Virus record (IMG/VR): IMGVR_UViG_3300023295_000009
Location: 1-27,189 of that record
Reading direction: 5' to 3' (one strand)
Length of the DNA stretch: 27,189 nucleotides
Source of the DNA: a virus
Positions 1 through 10,100 of the stretch are shown here, in pieces. A program made the position numbers and the translations under genes. Numbering within the stretch: position 1 is the first letter of the stretch; each line of letters starts with the position of its first letter. A model generated the notes under the pieces. The model was not told the origin of the DNA. It made no database searches and saw only the letters and a list, made by a program, of their open reading frames with translations.

Positions 1-426
1 GCTCCACTAGATTATGATAGTGTCACATATAATAGAATATATTTCCATAGGTTTGATGATACATATCCAGAATATTTACAAGGAACATTTGCAGTACCAA
101 CAGATTGGAATAATGGTTCAGTTATAGTTGAGGTTATAGGGTATTCAACATATTCTACATCTGGAAATGTAAAGTTTGATTTATATCATAGTCCATATAA
201 TAGCACAACTGCATTAACAACTAATTATTCAGCAACTGTAAACTCTTCCAGTGCAACTACTATTAATTCAACTAATTATAAAACAACTAAAATAACAATA
301 ACATTTACTCCATCATGGGCAGATGGTGATGATATCCAGTTTAGATTGAGAAGAGACCCAGCTACAGATACAATGCCTGGTGATTTTAAATTAACTTCAA
401 TGAGAGTAAGACTTGGGAGGAATTAA
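1..426 (+). CDS. C-terminal part of a tail or adhesin-type protein (5' end outside window)
   Basis: The frame is open from base 1 and ends at TAA 424-426, giving the last 141 residues of a protein that begins to the left of the window. The visible part is rich in Thr, Ser, Asn and aromatic residues, with alternating beta-strand-like stretches and no cysteines, which suits a beta-sandwich domain of a tail fibre, spike or other surface structure. It ends one base before the start of the next gene, whose Shine-Dalgarno GGGAGG lies inside this reading frame, so the two genes are in one operon. The exact family is not recognised. The neighbouring hub protein and the fold-type composition support a virion role by inference only. 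Confidence 0.6.
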   Translation, partial: APLDYDSVTYNRIYFHRFDDTYPEYLQGTFAVPTDWNNGSVIVEVIGYSTYSTSGNVKFDLYHSPYNSTTALTTNYSATVNSSSATTINSTNYKTTKITITFTPSWADGDDIQFRLRRDPATDTMPGDFKLTSMRVRLGRN

Positions 427-427
427 T

Positions 428-1435
428 ATGAAATATATAATAATTTTTATATTATTATTTAGTTTAAGTCCATGTATTGCAGAATATGAATACACTGCAA
501 CTACTGCTGTTACTGATAAAATAACTCTAACTGATACACAAGGTGCAGCACAATATTATCAATATGGTGCATTAGGGTTAGGTAGGAGTAAAACATTATT
601 TATGTATTGTAAGTTTAGATTGGATAGTGTATATAGTGGTTCCAGTATTTATGGTCATATATTATTAAATACTTATGGTTATCAAAGTTACACATACCAA
701 AGATTAGCAATATCATCAGTTGCTGGTACTCACGGTGCTGAAGGTCATTTTATGACAACAATAGATACGCAAGATTCTGCATTACAAAGTTATGAATCAG
801 ATAATAAAATTACTCTTGGTGATGGTAAATCCCATGATTTCGCAATTGCATTTGAATTACATCAAGCATCTTCTAACGTTAAATGTACCATGTATATGGA
901 TAATTATACCCCAGAAGTATTCTATCATACACTTACATCTTCAACTTATAATGTTTTATGTAGAAATAATATTACATTTTTAAATTTATTTCAGGGAGTT
1001 CAATCTTGTAATTTTTCAGGCGCAATGAAAGAATGGGTTATACTTGGCTCATCAAATGAAGATGGAATTAAAAACCATGATTCATTATATAGAATGTTAA
1101 GGGCTGGTCATGGTAGTCAAGTTCCATTTTTAACATTAGCAACTCCAATTGCTGACCAAAATGTATGGGGTGGTAGTACTCCTGAGTTTTCTGTTGGTGG
1201 ATTAAGTGCAGAAACACAATATAAAAGAAGAAAGGTAACATCTAATTCATCATGGACAAATATAATTCCACCATATTCATCAACTACACCTTTAACTTTT
1301 AATAACTTCACATCACCAACAACTCAAAGAACTAACCCATATAAACCTGATTTTATTAGAGCTTATGAAGGAAAAACAATAACATATAATGCTCATGACA
1401 CATATTTTAATAATGGTCAAAAGAGGAGACGATAA
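428..1435 (+). CDS. Exported LamG/jelly-roll-like protein with signal peptide
   Basis: A protein of 335 residues. The ATG at 428 is chosen over an upstream in-frame TTG because GGGAGG sits 7 bases before it. Residues 1 to about 19 form a Sec-type signal peptide: a short Lys-containing start, a hydrophobic Ile/Leu/Phe core, then SPCIA before EY as a plausible cleavage site. A conventional lipobox is absent because Pro precedes the Cys. The next roughly 200 residues alternate strands and include FRLDS, RLAISS and a late MKEWVIL strand, resembling LamG/concanavalin-type sandwiches. The C-terminus ends in KRRR. It lies in a tail gene cluster, so it may be an adhesin, a tail-associated protein or a secreted host-surface factor. 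A signal peptide is unusual for a virion protein. Family assignment is by fold impression only. Confidence 0.6.
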   Translation: MKYIIIFILLFSLSPCIAEYEYTATTAVTDKITLTDTQGAAQYYQYGALGLGRSKTLFMYCKFRLDSVYSGSSIYGHILLNTYGYQSYTYQRLAISSVAGTHGAEGHFMTTIDTQDSALQSYESDNKITLGDGKSHDFAIAFELHQASSNVKCTMYMDNYTPEVFYHTLTSSTYNVLCRNNITFLNLFQGVQSCNFSGAMKEWVILGSSNEDGIKNHDSLYRMLRAGHGSQVPFLTLATPIADQNVWGGSTPEFSVGGLSAETQYKRRKVTSNSSWTNIIPPYSSTTPLTFNNFTSPTTQRTNPYKPDFIRAYEGKTITYNAHDTYFNNGQKRRR

Positions 1436-1475
1436 TGTATAAAATAATATTAATAAAAAGCCTTGGAGGTGTAAA

Positions 1476-1856
1476 TTGAGTAACATAGCATATCCCGAAG
1501 TAAATGGTGTAGTTTCCAGTGTAGTAATCATTCATTCAGCAGATACTCCAAAATATACAAATATTCCAGGAGTATTAATTAACCCGGTAATCTCAGATGA
1601 AGTTAACAATGCACCAGCTAATCATAGAAAGATAGTTGATTCAGAGATAGTATTGAAGACAGCTGAAGAGATAGAAGAAATGGATGTAAGGACCCCAGCA
1701 GAGAAGAGAGCAGATGCTTATATGGTAGAATGCGACCCAATGCTTACTGTATTATCTTCTTATGAGTTTTCCAATGATCCAAAACTAGAAGCATTAAAGG
1801 CATCATGGTTAGCTAAAAGAGTAGCAATACAAGAATTATATCCTGATGTAGAGTAA
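1476..1856 (+). CDS. Small tail-region protein, tail-fibre-assembly-like
   Basis: A protein of 126 residues starting at TTG 1476, supported by GGAGG six bases upstream; no better ATG exists. The C-terminal 50 residues (AEKRADAYMVECDP, later SWLAKR and a final ELYPDVE) resemble the short domain at the end of many phage tail-fibre assembly or tail-adjacent proteins, where a Tyr-x-x-Glu-x-Asp-Pro segment is followed by a Trp-Leu-x-Lys helix and ends in Tyr-Pro. The N-terminal half is hydrophobic and beta-rich, without a recognised motif. It lies 40 bases after the signal-peptide protein and 17 bases before the hub gene, so it is probably cotranscribed with both. A role in tail or fibre assembly is an inference from this resemblance and from position. 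Confidence 0.6.
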   Translation: MSNIAYPEVNGVVSSVVIIHSADTPKYTNIPGVLINPVISDEVNNAPANHRKIVDSEIVLKTAEEIEEMDVRTPAEKRADAYMVECDPMLTVLSSYEFSNDPKLEALKASWLAKRVAIQELYPDVE

Positions 1857-1873
1857 ATAACAGAGGAGTTATC

Positions 1874-3925
1874 ATGAGAAAAACAGTTCAAATACCTATC
1901 AATGGTTATTTACTAGAAAATACCGATGATAAAGCAAATAAAGGTGCTTATGTATCATCTGCATTTGATATTATTATAGATATTTTAAAGGTAAATACAA
2001 ATAGACCAGCTTTGCAATGTAAATATTATGATACCTCCTCTGGAATTATCAATGGATTATATTATTGGGAAGCTAAAGATATAGTAATTGGTGTTATAAA
2101 TGGAGTTGCATATCAATTTGATAAAATTAATGATGAGGAATATGAAATAACAGATATATCAGGTGGTATAACATTAAATGTTACTAATAAAGTTTATTTT
2201 GCAAGTAATTCTACATATGTAAACATGGCAAATGGTGGAAGGATGTTAAACTGGGCCGGTTCAACTGGTGTTCCTAGTGCATATATAACCGATGCTGATG
2301 CTCCAACTACAGTGGATGTACTTGCATATATAGATAATTATATATTGGCACTGGATAAAACAAATAACAAATGGTACTTTTCAGATGCTACTGCCGGTAT
2401 AAATTCACCGATCACATGGTCTGGAGATTATTATTCATTTGAAGGTAAACCCGATAATGTAACATCTATAATAGTTTCAAACTCTATGATATATGGATTC
2501 TGTACTTCCAGTGTAGAACTTTGGTATAATGATGCCACACCATTTTCAAGAATATCTGGGGGAGTTTTAAATACTGGATGTACTTATACAGATACTATCC
2601 AGGAATTAGATGGGATTATTTATTATCTTGGTTCTGATAAACATGTATATGCCATTGCTAACACTAATTTCAAATCATTATCACTATTAATAGATAATGA
2701 ATTATCATCATTGGATTTTACAGATTCATATGCAGATATAATTAATATTAATGGATTAAAGTTTTATATACTCACCATTCCAAATGAAGACACCACATAT
2801 GTATATGCTATAAATGATAATGGATGGTTAAAATGGTCCAATTATTCTAATGGTGTAAGAACTGAGTTTGGTGGTAGATATTTCATTTCGGAACCTGATA
2901 TCTTGGGCGTAAGTAATTCATCCATTGCTTTATATAAACTAAATCCAGATGGTGAAGTAGATGACAATATTGAAATAGAAACACCAACTGTACAATATTA
3001 TGATGAAGATGATATGGAAGCTGGTATTGAACCATGGGATGGTATTGATTTATCTATGGTTAATGGAAAGAATCATACATATCAAGGTAATGCAATATTC
3101 AGGGCAGATCAATCAGAGACTACATTTGATGTAAGTTATAATGATTTTGGTTCTGATAATTTAGTAACAGAAAGAACTTCAACAGATGCTAGTTCCAATT
3201 TCAATAAAAGATATGAAGTTGAATGCGTTAGTGGCGGTACTGGTACAGATGTTGGTGAGATTAAGTTTAATATTAATGGTGGTGCTATTAATAAACTATT
3301 TGAAGTATGGTATGAAAAGACTAGCCCGCCTGCCGAGAATTATTTTCCATATTATTATTATGGTACACCATCTGCATATAATTTTAAATTAGAATTATAT
3401 AACCCATATACTGGTCCAATCGGTTCTACATGTACATTAACTAGAGCTGGTGGAATCGTATCATCAGCAGGTGGGTTCATAACGGCAAATATTAAATCAC
3501 ATGAGTTTGATGTTGCAGGTGTTGATACTATACTCATAACAGTAACTGCTGAATCACAAAAGAATGCTTTTAGAATTAATAGATTGAGTTCATATCCAAT
3601 AGTATTTAATAAGGTAACATCTTGGTTAGATCATGGAACGCCAAATTATAAAGTATCAAGGTTATTAAAAATTAAACTGGATAGAGATTATGTAAATTAT
3701 ATAAACCCAGGAGCTGATTTTGAATTAAGATTCCGTAATAATGGTTCCGATTGGTCTAACTGGATATCAATGGAGATACAACAGGATTCAGATGGATTCT
3801 ATTCATATTTAAGAAACTTGGGTAGATATAGTTCCAGACAATATGAGATCAGATGTTTATATCCAATTAAGTTTTCCATTGATAAAATATATGAAACAAT
3901 AGATATAACTAACAGACAATTATAA
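1874..3925 (+). CDS. P22 gp10-like head-closure / tail hub protein
   Basis: A protein of 683 residues with GGAG before the ATG. Residues roughly 185-265 match the central block of P22 packaged-DNA stabilisation protein gp10: a FEGKPDN segment, then a SSVELWYN strand, PFSRISGG, a GC step, and a YYLGSDKHVYAI strand. In P22 this protein plugs the portal after packaging and carries the tail needle and spikes. The P22 protein is about 470 residues, so this one carries an extra C-terminal region of about 200 residues, beta-rich, with a late YEIRCLYP block close to the end. That extension may be a second platform for receptor-binding proteins. The stop codon overlaps the first copy of the 23-bp late element. 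The family call is by recalled motif pattern. Confidence 0.75.
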   Translation: MRKTVQIPINGYLLENTDDKANKGAYVSSAFDIIIDILKVNTNRPALQCKYYDTSSGIINGLYYWEAKDIVIGVINGVAYQFDKINDEEYEITDISGGITLNVTNKVYFASNSTYVNMANGGRMLNWAGSTGVPSAYITDADAPTTVDVLAYIDNYILALDKTNNKWYFSDATAGINSPITWSGDYYSFEGKPDNVTSIIVSNSMIYGFCTSSVELWYNDATPFSRISGGVLNTGCTYTDTIQELDGIIYYLGSDKHVYAIANTNFKSLSLLIDNELSSLDFTDSYADIININGLKFYILTIPNEDTTYVYAINDNGWLKWSNYSNGVRTEFGGRYFISEPDILGVSNSSIALYKLNPDGEVDDNIEIETPTVQYYDEDDMEAGIEPWDGIDLSMVNGKNHTYQGNAIFRADQSETTFDVSYNDFGSDNLVTERTSTDASSNFNKRYEVECVSGGTGTDVGEIKFNINGGAINKLFEVWYEKTSPPAENYFPYYYYGTPSAYNFKLELYNPYTGPIGSTCTLTRAGGIVSSAGGFITANIKSHEFDVAGVDTILITVTAESQKNAFRINRLSSYPIVFNKVTSWLDHGTPNYKVSRLLKIKLDRDYVNYINPGADFELRFRNNGSDWSNWISMEIQQDSDGFYSYLRNLGRYSSRQYEIRCLYPIKFSIDKIYETIDITNRQL

Positions 3926-3946
3926 AATAACTTGGAACAAAATATG
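3924..3946 (+). promoter_or_regulatory. 23-bp late element, copy 1 (putative phage promoter)
   Basis: AAAA followed by TAACTTGGAACAAAATATG. The identical 23 bases occur at 11615, 19217 and 24208, always on the plus strand and ahead of virion or lysis genes. This copy overlaps the TAA stop of the hub gene and lies 104 bases upstream of the next start codon. Its last base is also the first base of a long RNA stem (3946-4029), which suggests that transcription starts at or very near that G. No consistent -10 box follows at host sigma70 spacing. Promoter function is inferred from repetition and position. Confidence 0.7.
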
Positions 3947-4029
3947 ACGTGGATGCCATATATATAAATATATGTTACAATTAAGTAATAGGATACTACA
4001 TCCAAATAGGTAATATGGTATTTCACGTC
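3946..4029 (+). promoter_or_regulatory. Structured RNA leader (16-bp closing stem with two inner hairpins)
   Basis: Bases 3946-3961 (GACGTGGATGCCATAT) pair with 4013-4029 (ATATGGTATTTCACGTC), giving 16 pairs with one bulged U and two G-U pairs. Inside are two short hairpins: 3971-3989 (TTAC/GTAA core with an AATTAA loop) and 3991-4003 (GGAT/ATCC with a five-base loop). The stem begins exactly at the last base of the 23-bp element. The gene after it begins 20 bases past the closing strand, with AGAGG outside the fold. It could be a mRNA-stabilising 5' structure, a regulatory leader or a small RNA. It is not a tRNA: there is no GTTCRA T-loop. Confidence 0.6.
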
Positions 4030-4049
4030 TATTTAAAAGAGGTAAAAAT

Positions 4050-4259
4050 ATGATATTAAATATACCAGATGAGTTTAAGAAGAATAATCAGGTAAATATC
4101 TTTATGAATAATCTAATTAATTTATTTTATTCAGATACAAAGTATTATGGTAATCCTTCAGAAGATGGGTCGTATAAAGTAAATGTAGATGGTGCAGATT
4201 TAAAGACTTATAGAAAAGAGTCTGGGGTCTGGGTTTTAAAAGATACTATTTCCGGATAA
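4050..4259 (+). CDS. Small virion-region protein, function unknown
   Basis: A protein of 69 residues with AGAGG before the ATG. It is acidic to neutral with no cysteines: an amphipathic N-terminal helix (residues 5-30) and then a strand-rich, Gly/Tyr/Asp-containing second half ending in a WVLKDTISG segment. It is the first gene after the 23-bp element and the structured leader, and stops 14 bases before the next gene, so it heads an operon with the ejection-type proteins. The short size and position fit a small tail or neck accessory protein or a chaperone. No family is recognised. Confidence 0.6.
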   Translation: MILNIPDEFKKNNQVNIFMNNLINLFYSDTKYYGNPSEDGSYKVNVDGADLKTYRKESGVWVLKDTISG

Positions 4260-4273
4260 TAAGGAGGATTAAT

Positions 4274-5506
4274 ATGAGTTTAGCATGGGTACCAACAGCA
4301 ATAAGTGCAATAGGTTCTATATTTGGTAGTAAAAAGGCAGATAGAGCAGCCGAAAATGCAGCAGCAGCTAATGCAGCAGCTCAACAGCAAGCATATAATG
4401 ATGCGAAGGCATACATGAATCAGGGAGTTAATGCTGTAAATATTGCAAGAGATTATAGATTAAATAATTCCAGTGATATTTTTAATTACCAAAGAAATTT
4501 AGAATCACAAAGGAATCAAGCATATAATGATGCATATGCTGATCCAGCAAATCAAATAACAGATCAATTTGAAGGTTATTATAAAGATGCTCAAGGTCAA
4601 TTAACTGATCAATATGGAAATGCTTTAAATACACAAGATAGTTCTTTACAAAATGCTTTATCATCATTAAGGAATAATTTTGATACGGGTATAAATGATA
4701 ATACTGGTAATGCAGTTAATCCATATAGAGATGCCATACAGAATAGAATAGGTAATTTATCAAATCCAGTATTGAATTATGATAATGATGCAGCATATGC
4801 CGAAAGAGAAAGACAAGCACAAGAACAGATGAATAGACAGTTACTTGCAAGGGGTGAGTTTAATTCCAGTGAAGGATTGAATCAGAATAGAGAGATATCA
4901 ACCGCATTAGCACTTCAGAATGAACAAGATGATTATAATAGAGCTTTACAACTTGCTGAATTAGAAAGGGCTAGGAGTGGCGAATTAAGCGGTTTAGTTG
5001 GTTCTGGATTAAACACCGAACAAGTTGGTAACAATTTAAATCAGAATACATTGGATAATTATAATAGATTAGGAACTCAAGAAGCAGACTTATATATGAA
5101 TCAAGGTAGAAATGTATCTGGTATTTATACTGGTTTAGGTGATAAAACTGCCGGATCTACACAATCTATGGGTCAAGATATTACTAATTTAAACACTAAT
5201 AATTTAAATAGCCTAATTAATAATGATCAAAATTATTATAAAAATATATCAAATATTTATGGTAATCAACTTACTAATAATCAGGATGTTCAAAATGATT
5301 GGTCTAATCAATTATTAACAACTGCAATAAGTCAACCTGTAACAGGTGCCGGTCAGAAGATGGGTAATACCATATATGATAATGCTGGAAATACTGCAGG
5401 TGCTAATTCATATAACAATACCAATATGTTCAGTAATCTTGGTACTATATTTGGTGCTGCTAATAATGAATGGAATAAAAATCAAAATCAATATCTGGGT
5501 GCATAA
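4274..5506 (+). CDS. Internal virion / DNA-ejection protein (Ala-Asn-Gln-rich)
   Basis: A protein of 410 residues with AAGGAGG before the ATG. The N-terminus (SAIGSIFGSKKADRAAENA) is of the type seen on short-tailed phage internal or DNA-transfer proteins: a short Gly-containing hydrophobic segment followed by a long Ala/Gln-rich helix. The rest is low in hydrophobic residues and very rich in Asn, Gln, Asp and Tyr, with predicted helical stretches around 150-240 and Gly/Asn-rich linkers towards the end. In P22 and T7-like phages such proteins sit inside the capsid or portal and are ejected ahead of the DNA to build a channel through the host envelope. Two similar large proteins follow directly, as in other ejection gene sets. 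Confidence 0.6.
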   Translation: MSLAWVPTAISAIGSIFGSKKADRAAENAAAANAAAQQQAYNDAKAYMNQGVNAVNIARDYRLNNSSDIFNYQRNLESQRNQAYNDAYADPANQITDQFEGYYKDAQGQLTDQYGNALNTQDSSLQNALSSLRNNFDTGINDNTGNAVNPYRDAIQNRIGNLSNPVLNYDNDAAYAERERQAQEQMNRQLLARGEFNSSEGLNQNREISTALALQNEQDDYNRALQLAELERARSGELSGLVGSGLNTEQVGNNLNQNTLDNYNRLGTQEADLYMNQGRNVSGIYTGLGDKTAGSTQSMGQDITNLNTNNLNSLINNDQNYYKNISNIYGNQLTNNQDVQNDWSNQLLTTAISQPVTGAGQKMGNTIYDNAGNTAGANSYNNTNMFSNLGTIFGAANNEWNKNQNQYLGA

Positions 5507-5520
5507 GGGAGGATTTAAAC

Positions 5521-7125
5521 ATGGGTTGGAATAATTATTTTGATGCGCTCAGAGATGCTGGGATAAGACTATCACCACAGGCTATAAATGAAGCCATATA
5601 TAAAAACCAATTAGCTAAAGCAAACACTAGAAATGTTTCAGTATTGGAAGAAGAAGATAGGAATAGTTCTATATATAAAAGTCAACTTGCAAAGGCAAAC
5701 ACTAGAAACTTACCAACATTGGAAGAATTGAATAGATTAAAAGGTGAATCTAGTATTAGAAGAATGCCATCAGATGAAGCAGCTGTAATATCTGGTAACC
5801 AATTAAAGGATACTACCAATAGATATGAAATTGATAGAGCCCCAATGGATAATACTGATAAAATGTTGAAACTGGATAATAGTATTAAGAATGCTCCTGC
5901 ACAGTTTATATCAGATAATTCTAAATTGAGATCAGATGCATTAGTAAATGAAGGCAAAATAGCTAATAATCCATATCAACAGGCATATGATAAATCAAGA
6001 TTACAATCAGGTGCATTATCAAATGAAGGTAAAATAGCTAATAATCCATATCAACAGGCATATGATAGATCAAGATTACAATCAGACACATTATCAAATA
6101 ACTCTGATATAAGTACAATGAAAAATCCAAACTATCAGACGTATAAAGATAATAAATTATCTTTGGGTGTAGCAGAACAGGAAGAAAAAGAAAAGGTAAA
6201 CAAGATCACTGCATTAATGGACCCAATGGATGCAATGGCTTATAAAAGTATTATAAGTGGTAAAGGTGATACAGAATCTAATCTTTTATATTTGAATCAA
6301 TTAAGTGATAAATATCCAGATCTAACCAATGATATAATTAGTAATTTAAAAAATACATTTAACATACCAACTCCATTAGAGAATATTACCATTCAGGATA
6401 TTAGAAAAGCATTAGAGAAGAAGGATGTAAATGTTTCATCTTTGATATATATGGATAAAGATGGTAATGAAAGATATGGTACCAAGGATCCTAACACTGG
6501 ACAACCAATTGAAAAAGATACTGATGCAATCCGTAGACGTGCCGATAATAAAAATAATATAAAACCTAAAATATCAGAAAAAACATTTAAAAAACTAGAA
6601 GAATTAAAAACTGAGATAAATTATTATAAGAAAAAGATTAATGATGATACTGATAATTTTATAGATATTGATAAAAATATTAAAATGTATTTAGTTGCAA
6701 ATGGATATGATATAAAAAATAAGAAGTCTATTATAGAAGGATTGACCAAATATTATGATTCAGAATTGGCTGATAATGGAATCGTTATGTATAAAAAGGG
6801 AAGCCAAGGACCATCACAACCAAATAATATAAATGGGAATACACCTGGAATAGATGGTAAACCAGTTGGTGCTTTTGAGCCCGGACGTGGTAAAAATGTA
6901 AGACCACAATATGATCCACCAAAAGAAAGGGATTATTCTGTTGTTGAAGATCAGGTAATGATTAGATTAAATGAACCAGATAAAAAATTATTACAGAGAT
7001 TAAAAAGTACAATGGACGGTTTTAAGTTTAGGGAATTATTAGATAGGGCAGCAAAAGGTTTAATTGATAAAAAAGAAACTAAAAGTCTTTGGAATATTAT
7101 GAAAAAAGAAGATGGATGGATTTAA
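5521..7125 (+). CDS. Putative internal virion / ejection protein with internal repeats
   Basis: A protein of 534 residues starting 15 bases after the previous stop with GGGAGG before the ATG. It is hydrophilic and mostly helical, rich in Asn, Lys, Asp and Ser. The N-terminal 60 residues hold two copies of a Y-K-x-Q-L-A-K-A-N-T-R-N unit. Residues 132-206 hold about three copies of a 25-residue unit (SRLQSGALSNEGKIANNPYQ type), almost identical in DNA as well as protein. A helical segment follows (about 350-400), then a Pro/Gly/Asn-rich linker (about 430-480) and a helical, charged C-terminus. No catalytic motif is visible. The position between two ejection-type proteins suggests the same role. 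The repeats look recently amplified. Confidence 0.55.
   Translation: MGWNNYFDALRDAGIRLSPQAINEAIYKNQLAKANTRNVSVLEEEDRNSSIYKSQLAKANTRNLPTLEELNRLKGESSIRRMPSDEAAVISGNQLKDTTNRYEIDRAPMDNTDKMLKLDNSIKNAPAQFISDNSKLRSDALVNEGKIANNPYQQAYDKSRLQSGALSNEGKIANNPYQQAYDRSRLQSDTLSNNSDISTMKNPNYQTYKDNKLSLGVAEQEEKEKVNKITALMDPMDAMAYKSIISGKGDTESNLLYLNQLSDKYPDLTNDIISNLKNTFNIPTPLENITIQDIRKALEKKDVNVSSLIYMDKDGNERYGTKDPNTGQPIEKDTDAIRRRADNKNNIKPKISEKTFKKLEELKTEINYYKKKINDDTDNFIDIDKNIKMYLVANGYDIKNKKSIIEGLTKYYDSELADNGIVMYKKGSQGPSQPNNINGNTPGIDGKPVGAFEPGRGKNVRPQYDPPKERDYSVVEDQVMIRLNEPDKKLLQRLKSTMDGFKFRELLDRAAKGLIDKKETKSLWNIMKKEDGWI
5914..6138 (+). repeat. In-frame tandem repeat, 75-bp (25-residue) unit, about 3 copies
   Basis: Three consecutive 75-bp units inside the preceding gene encode D-x-S-x-L-x-S-x-x-L-x-N-E-G-K-I-A-N-N-P-Y-Q-Q-A-Y. 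Units one and two end in an almost identical DNA stretch (at about 5955-5990 and 6030-6065); the third has diverged and contains a small insertion. The reading frame is kept, so copy number could vary without breaking the protein. Confidence 0.75.
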
Positions 7126-7161
7126 CTTTATTACCAGATAGACCAAAATAGGAGTTGTAAT

Positions 7162-10100
7162 ATGAAAGATAACCTCTTTGACATTAATAGTCTTAGATTA
7201 GATGATGATTATATTATTGAACATAAATCCGATAATGAATCAGTTGATAATGGTTTTGATATGAATAGATTGAGTTTAGATGATGAGTACGTTACTGAAT
7301 ATAAATCTGATGACAATTCTAGATATCAAAATGATGAAAATAGATTAAAACCCAATTCAGATATTAAGTTTGATAATTTAATGACATTTATAAAAGACAA
7401 ATCAGAACATGAACAATATAGCATATTAAAACAAGTTGAGAAGTCTAATAAAGATGATATTGATTTCGTATCCAGAGTGAAAGATGTATCCGATAAATTA
7501 GAATCAGGATATCTAGATACTATAGGATCTGGTCTATTACAAGGTGGTAATAGAATTGTAAAAGGATTAAAAGGTTTATATAATGTAGCTGTTCCAGATT
7601 TTAAAGAATATGATACCAGAGAAGATGATGTAAATATTCAGAGAAATGCTCCTAATATTGAGGAAGGGTTTAATGCAAAAAGTATATTAAATACAACAGC
7701 ACAATCACTTCCTGCTTTAGGTCTTGGGATGATTACTGGTGGAGCTGCTTATGGTGCTTATGGTGGTGGTATAGCCACTGCTCTTGGTGCGGGAGTTCCT
7801 GGAGCATTACAGTATGGTGAAGCAAAAGAAGATGCTTATAACGATGGTGTTACAAATGATTTTACTGCGCATATATCTGGATTAGTACAGGCTGGATTAG
7901 AATCAGCTGGGTCATTAATTCCAATAGCCAGGATATTCAATAAATTACCAGTGAGTAAAAGTATTGGTAGAAGAATATTACAAGCAATGGCAGAAGGTAC
8001 GGTTGGTGAAGGTGTAGAGGAATATTTACAAGGTCTAGCAAAACCATTAATAGAAAATGGAAATATATCATCTGATGATTGGAAAAATGCATGGGAATCT
8101 GCAAAAATGGGTGCGGCATCTGGATTATTACTTGGTGGTACACTTGGTTCAGCTCAGAGATTTGATCCTAATATAGAAATTCAACGTGAAGATTTTGGTC
8201 CGGTTAATGTTAATGATATACGGATTAATGACATTCAAAATTATAATGATATACAACAAGTTCCTCCATCTACCGATAATATATCAAATGAAAAATTAAT
8301 AAACCAAGGAACCATATATGATGAAGATATTCAGAAATCAAATGAACAAAAGGATAGAATTAGGAATAAAATACCACAAGATAATTTAGATGTAACACAG
8401 GTTAATGATGATACAGATGTTGAAAGAATTAGTAACAGACAAAATCTATATGAATTATTTAATGATAGATATACTGATGAAGAACTATCTGATGCTGATA
8501 CATCTGATTTTAATACTCTTAGAGGTAATTTCCAGAAGAGTTTATATGATAATGGCATAACATCACCAATATCTGAAAATATTACTCCATTACGCCGTGA
8601 TGGTAATAAACAATTATCATTTGATTTCGCCGAGGATGAACCAGGTGGTGTTGATGTTGGTGAAGGAGTAACACTTGGTACTGAATCATATGTAGGTGAT
8701 GGTTCTGATGTTGAAGCTATGATACATGAAACAGTGCATACAATTTTAAATACTAATGAAGATACTAAGCTACTATCAAATGAAGAAAAGGAACAAATAG
8801 TTTTAGATTCAATTAACCATTTCTTCGTTAAAGAGGACCCATATATAAAGGATAAATTAGGCAAATTTAATGATATAATTGAAGATTTTACTAAAGGTAT
8901 TGTTAAACAGCATAAAGAAAAAATACCAACAACTCTATCCAAAGATTCTGGTAGATCTACTCACTCCGGTGGTTATAATCCAGGATTTTCCCCTCTTGTT
9001 AAATTATCACAGAATATATATAGAGATTCATCGAAGGCACTTAGTTTAATAAAGAAACTTATAGGTATGGGTAAGGATAGACAGGTAAAAAATAATATAT
9101 CTGATGAAAATATACAGTCCCAAATAGATGCTATGGATATTGTTGGTCTAGAAACTAGGATAAATCAACTTAGTAAATCAGAGGGTAGGGCAGAAGCAGC
9201 AATGAATAATTCAAGTTATTCAGATGCTCTAGCCGGGCTAAAAGATATGGGATTGAGTTATCACCAAATAGCAGAAATTTCTTTAGAGACTAGTAATATG
9301 ATTTTTGGTGAAAAGTTTTGGGCTGCATGGGATCTTGGTCAAAAAAAACAAGGAGAGGGTAATTATAAAATGTTGAACCCACGTTTAAAATATAAACCAG
9401 ATAATGTATCCAGGTCAGATTGGGATAGAGCTGTTGTAGATCTAATGTTATCTTTTAATTTTTTTTCAGCAGAAATTGGAACAAAATTAAGAAATAATAA
9501 TTTAATTGGTGAATATAATGGTGAAATCATTCTTCCATTTTTAATTGGTTTTGAAGGGGGTAATATCAATTCAACCGAAGATCTTATTAACTCAATTAAA
9601 AAAGAAAAAAATAATTTACCTGAAGGTGATATATTAGACCCATCTGTTTATATAATGAACGCATTGATATCAGTTGAAAAAGCAATAGGTAAAAATACAT
9701 TTTATACAGATTTTATAAACAGTATTGAAACTGCCAAAAATGTTGGTGTTGATGTATCCAATTTAATCAGGAGAGTTGCAAGTAAACCTAATAGTGGTAA
9801 TAGTATAACTATATATGACAGAGTAATTGATAAGAATGGAAAACCAACATCAGCCATTGAAGAGAAGATATATTGGATTTCAGAAGATGTTAAAGAATCA
9901 TTAGAAGGAATGCAAGTACTCAATGAAAATAAATTCATAAAGAGTAAAGAAGAGTTTGGTACTCTTATGAAACCTATATTATGGACATCACGCATGGTTA
10001 GAAGTTTAATTACATCTACTGGATCATTTGGTATTGGTAATGTTATCAAAGATATTCAGACATCATTATTTTCATCATCTGGAACTACTATGGGACAATA

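Noticed and set aside
3946-4029. tRNA gene
   Set aside because: The fold is cloverleaf-like in outline, but there is no GTTCRA T-loop, no proper anticodon arm and the closing stem is 16 bp rather than 7.
8331-8942. Minus-strand open frame of 203 codons inside the ejection-protein gene
   Set aside because: It lies wholly antisense to a well supported gene. The Ser/Leu-rich product is what antisense reading of Asp/Asn/Glu-rich AT-biased coding sequence gives. Other long antisense frames at 9702-10049 and 19518-20195 and the plus frame at 14393-14827 were dropped for the same reason.
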